Shown piece by piece: positions 36,219 to 45,267 of a DNA stretch of 64,000 bases. Each line of letters opens with the position of its first letter. Position 1 is the stretch's first letter. The notes under the pieces were generated by a model, which saw nothing but the letters and a program-made list of their open reading frames with translations, was not told where the DNA came from and made no database searches. Made by a program: the position numbers and the translations under genes. Source of the stretch: Duganella qianjiadongensis (GTDB lineage Bacteria > Pseudomonadota > Gammaproteobacteria > Burkholderiales > Burkholderiaceae_D); the NCBI RefSeq assembly GCF_009857915.1, contig NZ_WWCM01000004.1:1-64000 (forward strand), given 5' to 3'.

Positions 36219-37616
36219 TTACAGACCTACGCGCGCCAACGCAAATAGCGCCAGCGTAACGACGATGGCACCGCCGATACGGGTGGCGATCTGGGCGAAC
36301 GGCATCATCTGCATGCGATTCGCAGCTGTCAGAATCGCCACATCGCCCGTGCCGCCCTGGCCACTATGGCAGGCATTGATGATGGCCGTCTCGATCGGAT
36401 ACATCTTCAGCATGCGGCCCACCACGAAGCCGGTGGCCATCAGAGTTGCCACGGTGGCGACAATCGTGATCAGGTTGACGATGGTGAAGGCAGCGATCAG
36501 TTTGTCCCACGGCGTCAGCGCGGCGCCAATGGCAAACAGTAGCGGATAGGTGACCGCCGTCGAGAAGAATTTATACACTACGCCGGAAGCCTGCTGTAAC
36601 TGCGGCGACACCACGCGGCACAGCATCAGCAGCACGGCAACAAACAGCATCACCACCGGGGCGGGAAACTCGAACAGCTTGTGCGCCATCAGGCCCACCA
36701 TGTACAACGTAATCGCCGTCAGGCCGGCAGCGGCGATCTGGCCCACATCGACCGTAGCGGCCGGCAGTTCCGCCACGCGCAGTTCATCTTCGGCGCCCGG
36801 CTGCAAACGGCCCTCGCCCGTCAGGTGCGGATAGCGCTTGCCGACAAAGTTCAGCGCGCCCGACATCAGGATGGCGCTCAGACTGCCCAGCATTACGGGC
36901 GGCAGCACCTCGGCAAAAATTTCGCCCTGCGCGTGGCCCAGTATCGCGGCATAGCCTATCGACAGTGGAATTGCGCCCTCGCCCACACCGCCCGCCATGA
37001 TAGGCACGACGATGAAGAACAGCGTGTGCTGCCAGCTCATGCCCAGTGCCGTGCCGACGGCTGTGCCCACCAGCGCCGCGACCACCGTACCGGCAGCCAG
37101 CGGGGCAAAGATCTTGAGGAAGCCCTTGATCAGCACATTGCGGTCCATGCTGAAAATACTGCCCACCACGATAGAGGCGATAAACAGATAGAGGAAGTTG
37201 CTGTTCTTGGTGAACTCGGCCACGTTCTTCAGCAACACGGGCGGCATGGCATGGACATACACGAGGAAGGACGGAACAAAGGTGGCAAAGATAGCCGCCG
37301 CACCGATATGGCGCAGCAGCGGCATGCGCTTGCCGAATTCGGCGCAGGTAAAGCCGCCTACCGCCAGCACGGCAATCGACACGGAAATATCGGTCGGCAC
37401 TTTGCCCATGCTGACAAAGCCCCCGATCAGGGCCAGCAGCAGCAGGTAGATCGGCAGCGGCACCAGGCCGATGCGCATATCCATCGCCCGCCAGGCCAGC
37501 ATGTGCCAGGGCGTGCGGGTGCCGGCTTCGACGCTGGCCGCATCACGAATCGGGCTGACGCTGGCCAGGCCCTGCTGGGCGGGTGCGCTCTGATAGCTAG
37601 AGGTAGTGGTATTCAT
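36219..37616 (-). CDS. 2-hydroxycarboxylate transporter (Na+:citrate/malate symporter family)
   Basis: 465 residues, many hydrophobic helices. The two re-entrant loop motifs typical of the 2HCT (CitS/MaeN) family are visible: PIMAGGVGEGAIPLSIG in the first half and ACHSGQGGTGDVAIL near the C-terminus. An N-terminal cytosolic tail of about 45 residues precedes the first helix. It imports citrate or malate with Na+; the exact acid cannot be read. It is monocistronic, divergent from the PEP-CTERM gene, and no CitA/CitB-type regulator is next to it. Confidence 0.93.
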   Translation of the reverse strand: MNTTTSSYQSAPAQQGLASVSPIRDAASVEAGTRTPWHMLAWRAMDMRIGLVPLPIYLLLLALIGGFVSMGKVPTDISVSIAVLAVGGFTCAEFGKRMPLLRHIGAAAIFATFVPSFLVYVHAMPPVLLKNVAEFTKNSNFLYLFIASIVVGSIFSMDRNVLIKGFLKIFAPLAAGTVVAALVGTAVGTALGMSWQHTLFFIVVPIMAGGVGEGAIPLSIGYAAILGHAQGEIFAEVLPPVMLGSLSAILMSGALNFVGKRYPHLTGEGRLQPGAEDELRVAELPAATVDVGQIAAAGLTAITLYMVGLMAHKLFEFPAPVVMLFVAVLLMLCRVVSPQLQQASGVVYKFFSTAVTYPLLFAIGAALTPWDKLIAAFTIVNLITIVATVATLMATGFVVGRMLKMYPIETAIINACHSGQGGTGDVAILTAANRMQMMPFAQIATRIGGAIVVTLALFALARVGL

Positions 37617-37821
37617 TTTGTCTCCTGTGACTGGTTCTGGCAGGAGTGTAGGCGCGCCAAGCTTTCAAAACGCTTTCTGCGCACGCCGATCCGGCATAAA
37701 TAGGAATTGCCAGAAACGCCATAAATAGTGCCTTATAGGAAAAATAAATGCACGGCAGATATTTTCCGTGGTAATCTTTCGATTAATCGCCGTCACCACC
37801 GATGTCAATAAGGGAAATCAA

Positions 37822-38397
37822 ATGAAACTTATTCAATCCGCATCGACCGCCCTCGCTCTGAGCCTGATGCTGGCATCCGGTATGGCTGCCGCCAGTGATC
37901 CGAAATGCTCGGGTACCGCCATTGAAGTTATCGTGGCTGGAAAAACTGTACCTGTCACCTGCCTCGGCTATTTCGATGGCAATCTGAACGGCAATTCGAC
38001 CAGTTGGACTTCGGTCCGTACCGATCTGGCGCCATGGAATGTCAGCGTCACGGGGCCCGCCGCCAGCAGTAATATGCTGAGCGGCCTCAGCAACGCGACC
38101 ACCTTCGATTTCAGCAAAACCCTGTATGGCGACACCGTGCTGGGCGTACACTACGGCGTGATCAAGGTAGGCAGCGGAAAGGATGCGATCAAGTACAACG
38201 ATGTGACCGCTTTCTACCGCTTCGATGCCGGCACCTCGGGTGTGCTGAAAATCATTAACAACATCGATTCGATTTCGAATGCCACGCTGTACCGCAGCGG
38301 CGTAGCAGCCCCGGTACCGGAACCGGAAACCTATGCCATGTTGCTGGCAGGTCTGGCTCTGGTCGGTGTGATCGCCCGCCGCCGCAGAAGCGCCTGA
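37822..38397 (+). CDS. PEP-CTERM sorting domain protein
   Basis: The ATG at 37822 is preceded by AAGGGA. The 191-residue product has a signal peptide (MKLIQSASTALALSLMLASG, cleavage after AAA), a secreted body rich in Ser/Asn/Gly, two Cys and a C-terminal sorting signal: VPEPETYAMLLAGLALVG, then an Arg cluster IARRRR. PEP-CTERM proteins are processed by exosortase EpsH/XrtA types and usually linked to exopolysaccharide. No exosortase is in the window. The ligand or role of this one is unknown. Confidence 0.9.
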   Translation: MKLIQSASTALALSLMLASGMAAASDPKCSGTAIEVIVAGKTVPVTCLGYFDGNLNGNSTSWTSVRTDLAPWNVSVTGPAASSNMLSGLSNATTFDFSKTLYGDTVLGVHYGVIKVGSGKDAIKYNDVTAFYRFDAGTSGVLKIINNIDSISNATLYRSGVAAPVPEPETYAMLLAGLALVGVIARRRRSA

Positions 38398-38415
38398 TCT
38401 AGCCCATGACTTAAC

Positions 38416-38451
38416 AAAAAAGCTGCCTGATCAACTGATGGCAGCTTTTTT
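38416..38451. terminator. Bidirectional terminator between the PEP-CTERM and REC-EAL genes
   Basis: A perfect 12-bp stem, AAAAAAGCTGCC / GGCAGCTTTTTT, with a 12-nt loop and T run on either strand, lies between the convergent stops at 38397 and 38473. Confidence 0.85.
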
Positions 38452-38472
38452 TATGCCCTCCAGCCAGTCCGG

Positions 38473-39690
38473 CTAGAAGAAGTGGCGCCAGTCGGTCAGC
38501 CAGTCAGGAAACTCTTCCACCGGCATGGGTTTGGCGATGTAGTAGCCTTGCGCGTAGGTACAGCCCAGCCCTTGCAGGAAATCCCAGTCTTCCTTGGTTT
38601 CCACGCCAACGGCCACGGAGCGGCGGTCGAGGTTGCGGGCCAGTCCCAGACAGGAGCGCAGCACGGCGGCGATGGCCGGCTTCTTGAACGCGCCATCAAC
38701 AAAGCTGCGGTCTATCTTCAGTTCCGAAAACGGGATGCGCGCCAGCAGTTGCAGATTGCTGCGCCCCGTGCCGTAGTCGTCGATCGCCAGACCATAACCT
38801 TTCATGCGCAGCCGCAGCAGCCGCTCGATAAAGTGCGGCTCCGTGGTCAGTACCGCCGACTCGGTCATCTCGAACGTAATGTAGTCGGGCAGGATGCGGT
38901 GGCGCTCCAGGCAGGCCGCCATCTGCTCCATGAACTGGGGATGCGCCAGCGTGCTGGGGTCAACGTTGATGGAGAAGGAAATCGGGATGCTCTGGTCATG
39001 CAGCTTGCGGCAGGCAGCGACCGATTTCTCGATCAGGGTCCAGTCGAGGAAATCGACGCGCCTGTGCTGCTCCAGCACCTGCATGAAGGCGGCCGGCCCC
39101 AGCACGCCGAACACCGGATGGCGCCAGCGGGCGAACATTTCCAGTCCTTTGACCTGCCCCGTTTCCAGCTCTATCTTGGGCTGGAAATAGGGATCGAACT
39201 GGCCATCCTGCAGCGCCTGTCCTACTTCGGCGAAACTGGATTGCGGCAGCTGACTATGGGTCTCGCTGTGGCGCGGCACAGGCGGCGTTACACCATGCTC
39301 GATCAGGTGCTGCAGCCGTCCCGGGACCAGCGGCTTGGCCAGCGTGCCCCAGATATTCACCCCGTAGGCCTGCGCCATGGTTTCAACGGAAATCAGCACG
39401 GCACTGCTCTGGGCACCGATGACGATGATGGCGGCGCGGCACTGCTGCTCGGCCAGCCGGCGTATCAGCTCCAGCCCGTCCATGCCCGGCAGGGCCAGAT
39501 CGAGTATCGCCACATCTACCCGTGGCGCCAGTCCGGCCGTCAGATGGCGCAGCGCCGTATGCCCGTCCGGCACCTGGGTGATATGCCCCACGCCCAGATG
39601 GACGAGCACATCGGCCAGCGCCAGACGCTGGGTCTGTTCTCCGTCGGCTACCAGAAAGTGCAGCTGGGCGAGGTCCATGCGGGGCTCCAT
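38473..39690 (-). CDS. REC-EAL response regulator (c-di-GMP phosphodiesterase)
   Basis: 405 residues. The receiver has Asp in ILDLALPGMDG (about residue 62), and the EAL domain follows a short linker. The signature reads GLEMFARWRHP, so EAL is EMF with the catalytic Glu kept. The metal ligands and base are present: SINVDPSTL, TFEMTES, IDDYGTG, ELKIDRSFV, VGVETKEDWDF and a final QGYYIAKPMP. So it should hydrolyse c-di-GMP when phosphorylated. It lies opposite the DosC-type cyclase family member some 3 kb away. No kinase partner is adjacent. Confidence 0.92.
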   Translation of the reverse strand: MEPRMDLAQLHFLVADGEQTQRLALADVLVHLGVGHITQVPDGHTALRHLTAGLAPRVDVAILDLALPGMDGLELIRRLAEQQCRAAIIVIGAQSSAVLISVETMAQAYGVNIWGTLAKPLVPGRLQHLIEHGVTPPVPRHSETHSQLPQSSFAEVGQALQDGQFDPYFQPKIELETGQVKGLEMFARWRHPVFGVLGPAAFMQVLEQHRRVDFLDWTLIEKSVAACRKLHDQSIPISFSINVDPSTLAHPQFMEQMAACLERHRILPDYITFEMTESAVLTTEPHFIERLLRLRMKGYGLAIDDYGTGRSNLQLLARIPFSELKIDRSFVDGAFKKPAIAAVLRSCLGLARNLDRRSVAVGVETKEDWDFLQGLGCTYAQGYYIAKPMPVEEFPDWLTDWRHFF

Positions 39691-39699
39691 TTATCGCGC

Positions 39700-40485
39700 T
39701 TAGCCCTGATTCTGCCTGACTTGCTCGAAAAAGCATACTGCCGCACACGCTGCCACGTTGAGCGACTCAACCTGTCCCAGATGGGGAATCACCACCTGAT
39801 GGGTGGCCATAGACAGCAAATCGTCCGCTACGCCCTGCCCTTCATGGCCGAACAGCCACGCCACCGGCTGGCGCAGATCGATATCGTACAGGCGCTGGGT
39901 GGCGTAGCCGCTGGTGGCCAGCGTGCTTACGCCGGCACCGCGCACCAGTTCGACCAGATCGACGTTCTCGTAGATATCCAGTACGAAGTGTGCACCCATG
40001 GCGGCGCGCAGCACCTTGGGCGACCAGCAATAGGCCGAGCCGGCGCTGCAATACACTTCCGTAATCCCGGCCGCCGCCGCGCTGCGCAGTATCGACCCCA
40101 TATTGCCGGGATCCTGCACGCCATCGAGCAGCACCGCATTACGGGACAGCGGCGCGCTGACGCTGCGTTCCGGCGTGGCGACGGAAAACATCACGCCGAC
40201 GCCATGTTCGACCTGCGATACCGCCTTGAACAGGCCATCGGGCAGCGCCAGTACGTGGCCATGCTGTGCTTCCAGCTGGCCGATAATCTGCATTACCTCC
40301 GGATGCTGCAGCGCCGTTTCGCTGACGATGCACTGTTCCGGCAGCCCGCGCAGCTGCAGGAAGGACTGGCACAGATGCACACCATCGAGCAGGGTGCGGC
40401 CCAGCTTGCGCCGCGTGGCGGCGTTACCGGCCAGCTTGACCAGCTCCTTGTACTGCGCGTTGTCGCGCGAAGTAATCGTCTTCAT
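39700..40485 (-). CDS. TrmH/SpoU-family RNA 2'-O-methyltransferase
   Basis: 261 residues. The N-terminal substrate-binding domain is [20 protein letters not shown] with [12 protein letters not shown]. The C-terminal SPOUT knot has [31 protein letters not shown] and [19 protein letters not shown], which form the SAM pocket and the trefoil knot. It probably methylates a ribose in 23S rRNA or tRNA; the exact target cannot be told. It overlaps rnhB by 4 bp and is last in the lipid A/envelope superoperon. Confidence 0.93.
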   Translation of the reverse strand: MKTITSRDNAQYKELVKLAGNAATRRKLGRTLLDGVHLCQSFLQLRGLPEQCIVSETALQHPEVMQIIGQLEAQHGHVLALPDGLFKAVSQVEHGVGVMFSVATPERSVSAPLSRNAVLLDGVQDPGNMGSILRSAAAAGITEVYCSAGSAYCWSPKVLRAAMGAHFVLDIYENVDLVELVRGAGVSTLATSGYATQRLYDIDLRQPVAWLFGHEGQGVADDLLSMATHQVVIPHLGQVESLNVAACAAVCFFEQVRQNQG

Positions 40486-41123
40486 GCAGCTTCTCCTGAA
40501 CCCTGTGCGCCAGCGGCCAGCGCGGCACGTACCGGTGCAAAGGATCGGCGGTGTACGGGCGAGGCCCCGAATTCGCGCAGGCGGGCCAGATGCAGCGCCG
40601 TGCCATAGCCCTTGTGCTGGTCGAAGCAGTACTGCGGATAGGTTTCATGTAGCGTCACCAGCGCCGCATCGCGCGCCGTCTTGGCCAGGATGGAGGCAGC
40701 GGAAATCGCTTCTACCTTGTCGTCGCCGCCGACGATGGCAATGCTCTGTATCTTCATCACCGGACAGCGGTTACCGTCGATCAGCGCCAGAGTTGGCGTG
40801 GTCTGCAATGCTTCCACCGCGCGCCGCATGGCCAGCATGGTGGCCTGCAGAATATTGAGCTGGTCGATTTCCGCTTCCGAGGCTTGCGCTATCGCCCATG
40901 CCAGCGCCTGCGCCTTGATGACCGGGGCCAGCAGATCACGTTTGGCCTCGCTCAGTTTTTTCGAGTCGCGCAGGCCGTCGATGGGCCGGGCCGGATCGAG
41001 GATTACAGCGGCGGCAAACACGGGGCCGGCCAGCGGACCACGGCCCGCCTCGTCGACGCCGCAAATGATTTCATCTGGCGAGTCGGGCAGAAAGTCGAAC
41101 AGGCCGGGTGTAGGGTTCTTCAC
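40482..41123 (-). CDS. rnhB: Ribonuclease HII
   Basis: 213 residues. Cleaves RNA in RNA-DNA hybrids, including single misincorporated ribonucleotides. The signature is [20 protein letters not shown] with catalytic Asp-Glu, plus LIDGNRCP and a conserved Asp/His in [22 protein letters not shown] closes the domain. It sits between lpxB (10-bp gap) and the methyltransferase (4-bp overlap), its usual place in this gene cluster. Confidence 0.97.
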   Translation of the reverse strand: MKNPTPGLFDFLPDSPDEIICGVDEAGRGPLAGPVFAAAVILDPARPIDGLRDSKKLSEAKRDLLAPVIKAQALAWAIAQASEAEIDQLNILQATMLAMRRAVEALQTTPTLALIDGNRCPVMKIQSIAIVGGDDKVEAISAASILAKTARDAALVTLHETYPQYCFDQHKGYGTALHLARLREFGASPVHRRSFAPVRAALAAGAQGSGEAA

Positions 41124-41133
41124 GTTGATTCTC

Positions 41134-42321
41134 TTATGCTTGGATTACTTTGAGCACGGCTGCCGCGCTCTCCTGCGCGCTGTTGCGCAGCAGGCTGTGG
41201 TGCATATCGCTAAAGCGCTGCGCCAGCCGAAGCCGGTGCGGCGCATCGGTCAGCTGCTGCCACATGGCCTCGGCCAGCGCCTGCGGACTGGCGGCATCCT
41301 GCAGCATTTCCGGCACGAGAAATTCGCGCGCCAGTATATTCGGCAGTCCTATCCACGGCTGGTAGCCGAAATGGCGCAATATCTGCCACTCCAGCGCCAT
41401 CATCTTGTAGGCGATCACCATGGGCTTTTTGAACAGCGCCACTTCCAGCGAGGCAGTACCGGAGGCCACCAGCACCGCATCAGCGGCAGCAATGGCAGTA
41501 TGCGACTGGCCGTCCAGCAGCGTCAGTTCCACATCCTGCAAACCTGCCTGCGCGATCAGTTCGAGGAAGTACTGGCGCTGGCGCGCGCCCGCCATCGGCA
41601 CCACAAAGTGCAGCGAGGGCTCGCGCTGCTTGAGCAGCCGCGCCGCGCCGATAAACGCCGCCGTGTTGTACTTAATTTCCGACATGCGGCTGCCGGGCAT
41701 GATGGTGACCACATTGGCCATCTCGGGCAGGCCCAGCGCGCGCCGCGCGCCTGCTTCGTCGGTTGCCAGCGGAATCACTTCGGCCAGCGGATGGCCCACA
41801 TAGCTGACCGGCACACCGGCCTTGCGGTAGATTTCCTCTTCAAACGGAAACACCACCAGCATGTGCGACACGGCGCGGATGATTTTCTTGATGCGGCCAC
41901 CACGCCAGGCCCAGATCTGCGGCCCGATGTAGTGTATGGTAGGGATGCCGGCGGCCTTGAGCTGTTCTTCCAGTCCCAGATTAAAGCCCGGGTAGTCGGC
42001 GCCGATGAACGCGGCCGGCCGTTCGGCCAGCAACTGGTCACGCAGCTGGTTCTGGATGCCTTTGATTTCGCGGTAGCGCGGAATCACCGCCAGCAGACCG
42101 CGCACGGTCAGCTTATCCATCGGCCAGTGCGACTCGAAGCCTTGCGCCATCATCTGCTCGCCGCCTATGCCATGGAAGCGCGCATCAGGCAGATGCGGGC
42201 GCAGGCCGGACAGCAGACGCGCCGCCAGCATGTCGCCCGACGGTTCGCCCGCTACCAGCGCGAGCGACAGCGGCGATAGCAGCGACTGTTCAGCCGCTGC
42301 GATATCAGCGGACGATGCCAC
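41134..42321 (-). CDS. lpxB: Lipid A disaccharide synthase
   Basis: Joins UDP-diacylglucosamine and lipid X in lipid A synthesis at the inner membrane. The conserved [10 protein letters not shown] opens the glycosyltransferase fold, with [24 protein letters not shown] and [12 protein letters not shown] later. No ATG is available near the N-terminus. I chose the GTG at 42321 (17-bp overlap with lpxA); a TTG at 42384 with a strong AGGAGGA inside lpxA would give an 80-bp overlap. It is translationally linked to lpxA and rnhB. Confidence 0.93.
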   Translation of the reverse strand: MASSADIAAAEQSLLSPLSLALVAGEPSGDMLAARLLSGLRPHLPDARFHGIGGEQMMAQGFESHWPMDKLTVRGLLAVIPRYREIKGIQNQLRDQLLAERPAAFIGADYPGFNLGLEEQLKAAGIPTIHYIGPQIWAWRGGRIKKIIRAVSHMLVVFPFEEEIYRKAGVPVSYVGHPLAEVIPLATDEAGARRALGLPEMANVVTIMPGSRMSEIKYNTAAFIGAARLLKQREPSLHFVVPMAGARQRQYFLELIAQAGLQDVELTLLDGQSHTAIAAADAVLVASGTASLEVALFKKPMVIAYKMMALEWQILRHFGYQPWIGLPNILAREFLVPEMLQDAASPQALAEAMWQQLTDAPHRLRLAQRFSDMHHSLLRNSAQESAAAVLKVIQA

Positions 42322-43093
42322 GGGTGGCCGTGCCGAGGAACTCGCGCATCGATCGGATCTGCTCGGCCGCAGCAGGGTTGGCAATCTCTTCCTCCTGCAG
42401 CGCCGTCTTGGCCTCTTCCAGCGTCAGACCGGAACGGTAGATCAGCTTGTACGCCGTGCGGATACCGTTGATCTGCTCGCGCGTGAAACCACGGCGTTTC
42501 AGACCTTCGATATTCACCCCGTGTGCCTGCGCCGGATTCCCGTTCAGCAGCACGAACGGCGGCACATCCTGCGTCAGCGAAGTGCTCATGCCGACAAAGG
42601 CATGCGCGCCGATCTTGCAGAACTGGTGCACATTGGCGAAGCCGCTCATGATCACCCAGTCGCCGATCTCGACGTGGCCGGCGATCTGCGCATTATTGGA
42701 GAAAATGGTGTTGCTACCCACCTGACAGTCGTGTGCCAGATGGACGTAAGCGGAAATCCAGTTGTCGTTGCCCAGCGAAGTCACACCCTTGTCCTGTACC
42801 GTACCGGTATTGAAGGTGCAGAATTCGCGGATGGTGTTACGGTCGCCGATGGTCAGGCGGGTAGGCTCGCCGTTCCACTTCTTGTCCTGCGGCGCTGCGC
42901 CGATGGACGAGAACTGGAAAAACTTGTTGTCGCAACCGATGGTGGTGTTGCCCTCGATGACCACATGAGGCCCCACCACGGTGCGCGCACCGATCACCAC
43001 ATTCGGGCCGACGATCGAATACGGGCCGATTTCGACGCTGTCGTCGAGCTGGGCCTTCGCATCGACGATGGCGGTAGCATGGATCTTGGCCAT
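42305..43093 (-). CDS. lpxA: UDP-N-acetylglucosamine acyltransferase LpxA
   Basis: 262 residues. First lipid A step: transfers a 3-hydroxyacyl chain from ACP to UDP-GlcNAc. The left-handed beta helix is visible as hexapeptide repeats (VEIGPYSIVGPNVVIG, RTVVGPHVVIEGNTTIG, NTIFSNNAQIAGHVEIGD), and the catalytic His region is AYVHLAHDCQVG. It starts 2 bp after fabZ and overlaps lpxB. LpxA, LpxD and LpxB in this cluster cover the acylation and disaccharide steps. Confidence 0.97.
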   Translation of the reverse strand: MAKIHATAIVDAKAQLDDSVEIGPYSIVGPNVVIGARTVVGPHVVIEGNTTIGCDNKFFQFSSIGAAPQDKKWNGEPTRLTIGDRNTIREFCTFNTGTVQDKGVTSLGNDNWISAYVHLAHDCQVGSNTIFSNNAQIAGHVEIGDWVIMSGFANVHQFCKIGAHAFVGMSTSLTQDVPPFVLLNGNPAQAHGVNIEGLKRRGFTREQINGIRTAYKLIYRSGLTLEEAKTALQEEEIANPAAAEQIRSMREFLGTATRGIVR

Positions 43094-43095
43094 GA

Positions 43096-43608
43096 TTACT
43101 TCCCGGCGGGCTGGCTAGCGTCGGTTGCGCTGCGGATGGTGCACATCAGTTCCGCTTCGACGGCCGTCTGGCCATCCACCGAACCGACTGCCTTGTATTT
43201 CCAGATACCGCGCGCCACGCGCAGAATCTCGACGTTCATCACCAGCTGGTCGCCCGGTTCCACCGGACGCTTGAAGCGCGCGTTGTCGATGCCGACGAAG
43301 TACACCACCGAATTTTCATCCGGTTTGATGTTCATGGTCAGGAACGACAGAATCGCAGCCGTCTGCGCCATCGCTTCGATCATCAGCACGCCCGGCATTA
43401 CCGGCTTGTGCGGGAAGTGGCCATTGAAGAATTCTTCATTGACGGTGACGTTTTTAACGGCGGTAATGCTCTTGCCCGACTCCCAGTCCAGCACGCGGTC
43501 TACCAGCAGCAGCGGGTAGCGGTGCGGCAGGTACTGCTTGATGGTGTGGATATCCAGGCACTTCTTGGTGCAGGTGGATTCGGAGCTTACCGGGGTATTC
43601 GTAGTCAT
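43096..43608 (-). CDS. fabZ: 3-hydroxyacyl-ACP dehydratase FabZ
   Basis: 170 residues; the first 18 or so are a variable extension before [19 protein letters not shown]. The hot-dog fold has the active-site His in [20 protein letters not shown] and a conserved Glu in the central helix. It dehydrates 3-hydroxyacyl-ACP and so balances fatty acid against lipid A supply. It overlaps the lpxD stop by 4 bp (ATGA) and lies 2 bp from lpxA. Confidence 0.97.
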   Translation of the reverse strand: MTTNTPVSSESTCTKKCLDIHTIKQYLPHRYPLLLVDRVLDWESGKSITAVKNVTVNEEFFNGHFPHKPVMPGVLMIEAMAQTAAILSFLTMNIKPDENSVVYFVGIDNARFKRPVEPGDQLVMNVEILRVARGIWKYKAVGSVDGQTAVEAELMCTIRSATDASQPAGK

Positions 43609-44666
43609 AATGTTTTCTCGTCCTGATTCGTCAATGTTTTAATTGTTTTTTCCAGCGCGCGGATTTTATCGCGCATCGCCGACAGATTGCGCACGATGAC
43701 CGCAGATTTTTCCCATTCGCTGTTTTTGGCCAACGGATAGAAGCCCGTGTACTGGCCCGGTTCGAGGATGGAGCGCGAAACCATGCTGCCCGATCCTACG
43801 TGTACCTTGTCGACGATGGTCAAATGGCCCAGCACCATGGCGGCGCCGCCAAAAGTGCAGTACTTGCCTATCTTCGCGCTGCCGGCCACGCCAACGCAGC
43901 CGGCCATGGCGGTATGCGCGCCGATGTGGCAGTTGTGGCCGATCTGGATCTGGTTGTCCAGCTTGACGCCATCTTCGATGATGGTATCGGCCAGAGCGCC
44001 ACGATCGATGGTGGTGTTGGCGCCGATATCGACATCATCGCCTATCACTACCCTGCCGGTCTGCGGAATCTTGATGTAGACACCGCCCTCGTTGGCGAAG
44101 CCGAAACCGTCCGTGCCGATCACGGCGCCGGAATGGATGATGCCGCGCTGGCCGATTACGCAGCCAGCGTGGAAAGTCACGTTGGCAAACAGATGGGTTT
44201 CTGCGCCGATCACGGCAGCGCGGCCGATATAGCAGCCGGCGTCGATCACCGCATGCTCGCCGATCACGGCGCCGCTTTCGATCACCACGCGCGCGCCGAT
44301 GTGGGCGCTGCTTGCTACCTGCGCATCATCGGCCACCACGGCGGAAGCGTGCACGCCGGGCTGAGGCACCAGTGCCGTCAGCGATTCGAAGTACTGCGCC
44401 GCACGGGCGAAATACACATACGGATTATTCGTCACGATCAGCGCACCGTGGAAACCGGCGCTGATGAAGGCCTGATCGGCAGCCGACACGATCAGTGCCG
44501 CCGCCTGGCTTTGCAGCGCCTGTGCGCGCAATTTGCTGTTGCTGAGGAAGCTGATGTGCGAAGCGCTGGCGTCGGCCAATGGTGCGATGCCGCTCACCTC
44601 GAGGTTGGCATCGCCCATCAACTGACCGCCGAGGCGTTCGACCAATTGCCCTAGTCGAGTGCCCAT
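43605..44666 (-). CDS. lpxD: UDP-3-O-(3-hydroxyacyl)glucosamine N-acyltransferase LpxD
   Basis: Starts at ATG 44666 ([16 protein letters not shown]); the frame also has a TTG 12 bp upstream. The 353-residue protein has an N-terminal uridine-binding domain, then a long hexapeptide beta helix ([20 protein letters not shown] and onward) with the catalytic His in [15 protein letters not shown], and a C-terminal coiled tail. It adds the N-linked acyl chain in lipid A synthesis. It is 21 bp downstream of skp and overlaps fabZ by 4 bp. Confidence 0.97.
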   Translation of the reverse strand: MGTRLGQLVERLGGQLMGDANLEVSGIAPLADASASHISFLSNSKLRAQALQSQAAALIVSAADQAFISAGFHGALIVTNNPYVYFARAAQYFESLTALVPQPGVHASAVVADDAQVASSAHIGARVVIESGAVIGEHAVIDAGCYIGRAAVIGAETHLFANVTFHAGCVIGQRGIIHSGAVIGTDGFGFANEGGVYIKIPQTGRVVIGDDVDIGANTTIDRGALADTIIEDGVKLDNQIQIGHNCHIGAHTAMAGCVGVAGSAKIGKYCTFGGAAMVLGHLTIVDKVHVGSGSMVSRSILEPGQYTGFYPLAKNSEWEKSAVIVRNLSAMRDKIRALEKTIKTLTNQDEKTL

Positions 44667-44687
44667 CGGGTGGTCCAATCTGTTGAA

Positions 44688-45212
44688 TTATTTATCTTTA
44701 TCGAGTGCGGCCAGCACTTTATCGGTGATATCGATGCGCGGGCTGGCCCAGACGGCGTCCTGCAGCACGATATCGAAGCCTTCCACCGTGGCCATCTGCT
44801 TGATGATCTTGGTGGCTTTTTCCGAAATGGCCTGGCGCTCTTCGTTGGTGCGCTGGTTCAGGTCTTCGCGGAATTCGCGCTGGCGGCGCTGGTATTCCTT
44901 ATCCAGCTCGAACACATCGCGCTGGCGTTTGACGCGGTCGGTTTCGGCCAGCGCCGGCATATCCTTCTCCAGCTTCTCGGAAGCAGCCTTGAGACGCATG
45001 GCCATGTCGTTCATGGCTTTCTCGCGGCTCTTGAATTCTTCCTGCAGCTTTTCGCCGGCCAGCTTGGCCAGCTTGGATTCGTTGTAGATGCGCTCGGGGC
45101 TAAGCCACGCAATGCGCGACACGGAGGTCTGGGCCTGCACCGGCGCCCATGCGCAGCAGCCCAGTGCGAGCACGGCAAGTGTTTTGCTCAGGTTAGCGGA
45201 CAGAGTCTTCAA
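44688..45212 (-). CDS. skp: Periplasmic chaperone Skp/OmpH
   Basis: 174 residues. Signal peptide ending AQA after LAVLALGCCAWAPVQ, then VSRIAWLSPERIYNESKLAK and a long charged coiled coil (KLQEEFKSREKAMNDMAMRL, DKEYQRRQREFREDLNQRTN), the tentacle helices of the trimeric jellyfish-shaped chaperone. It carries unfolded outer-membrane proteins from Sec to BamA, which is encoded just upstream (55-bp gap). It is shorter in cysteine-free parts but otherwise standard. Confidence 0.95.
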   Translation of the reverse strand: MKTLSANLSKTLAVLALGCCAWAPVQAQTSVSRIAWLSPERIYNESKLAKLAGEKLQEEFKSREKAMNDMAMRLKAASEKLEKDMPALAETDRVKRQRDVFELDKEYQRRQREFREDLNQRTNEERQAISEKATKIIKQMATVEGFDIVLQDAVWASPRIDITDKVLAALDKDK

Positions 45213-45267
45213 CTTATTTCTCCGAAGTAATTTTCAATACCGGCTATCAGATCGCCTGCAGGCCAGC

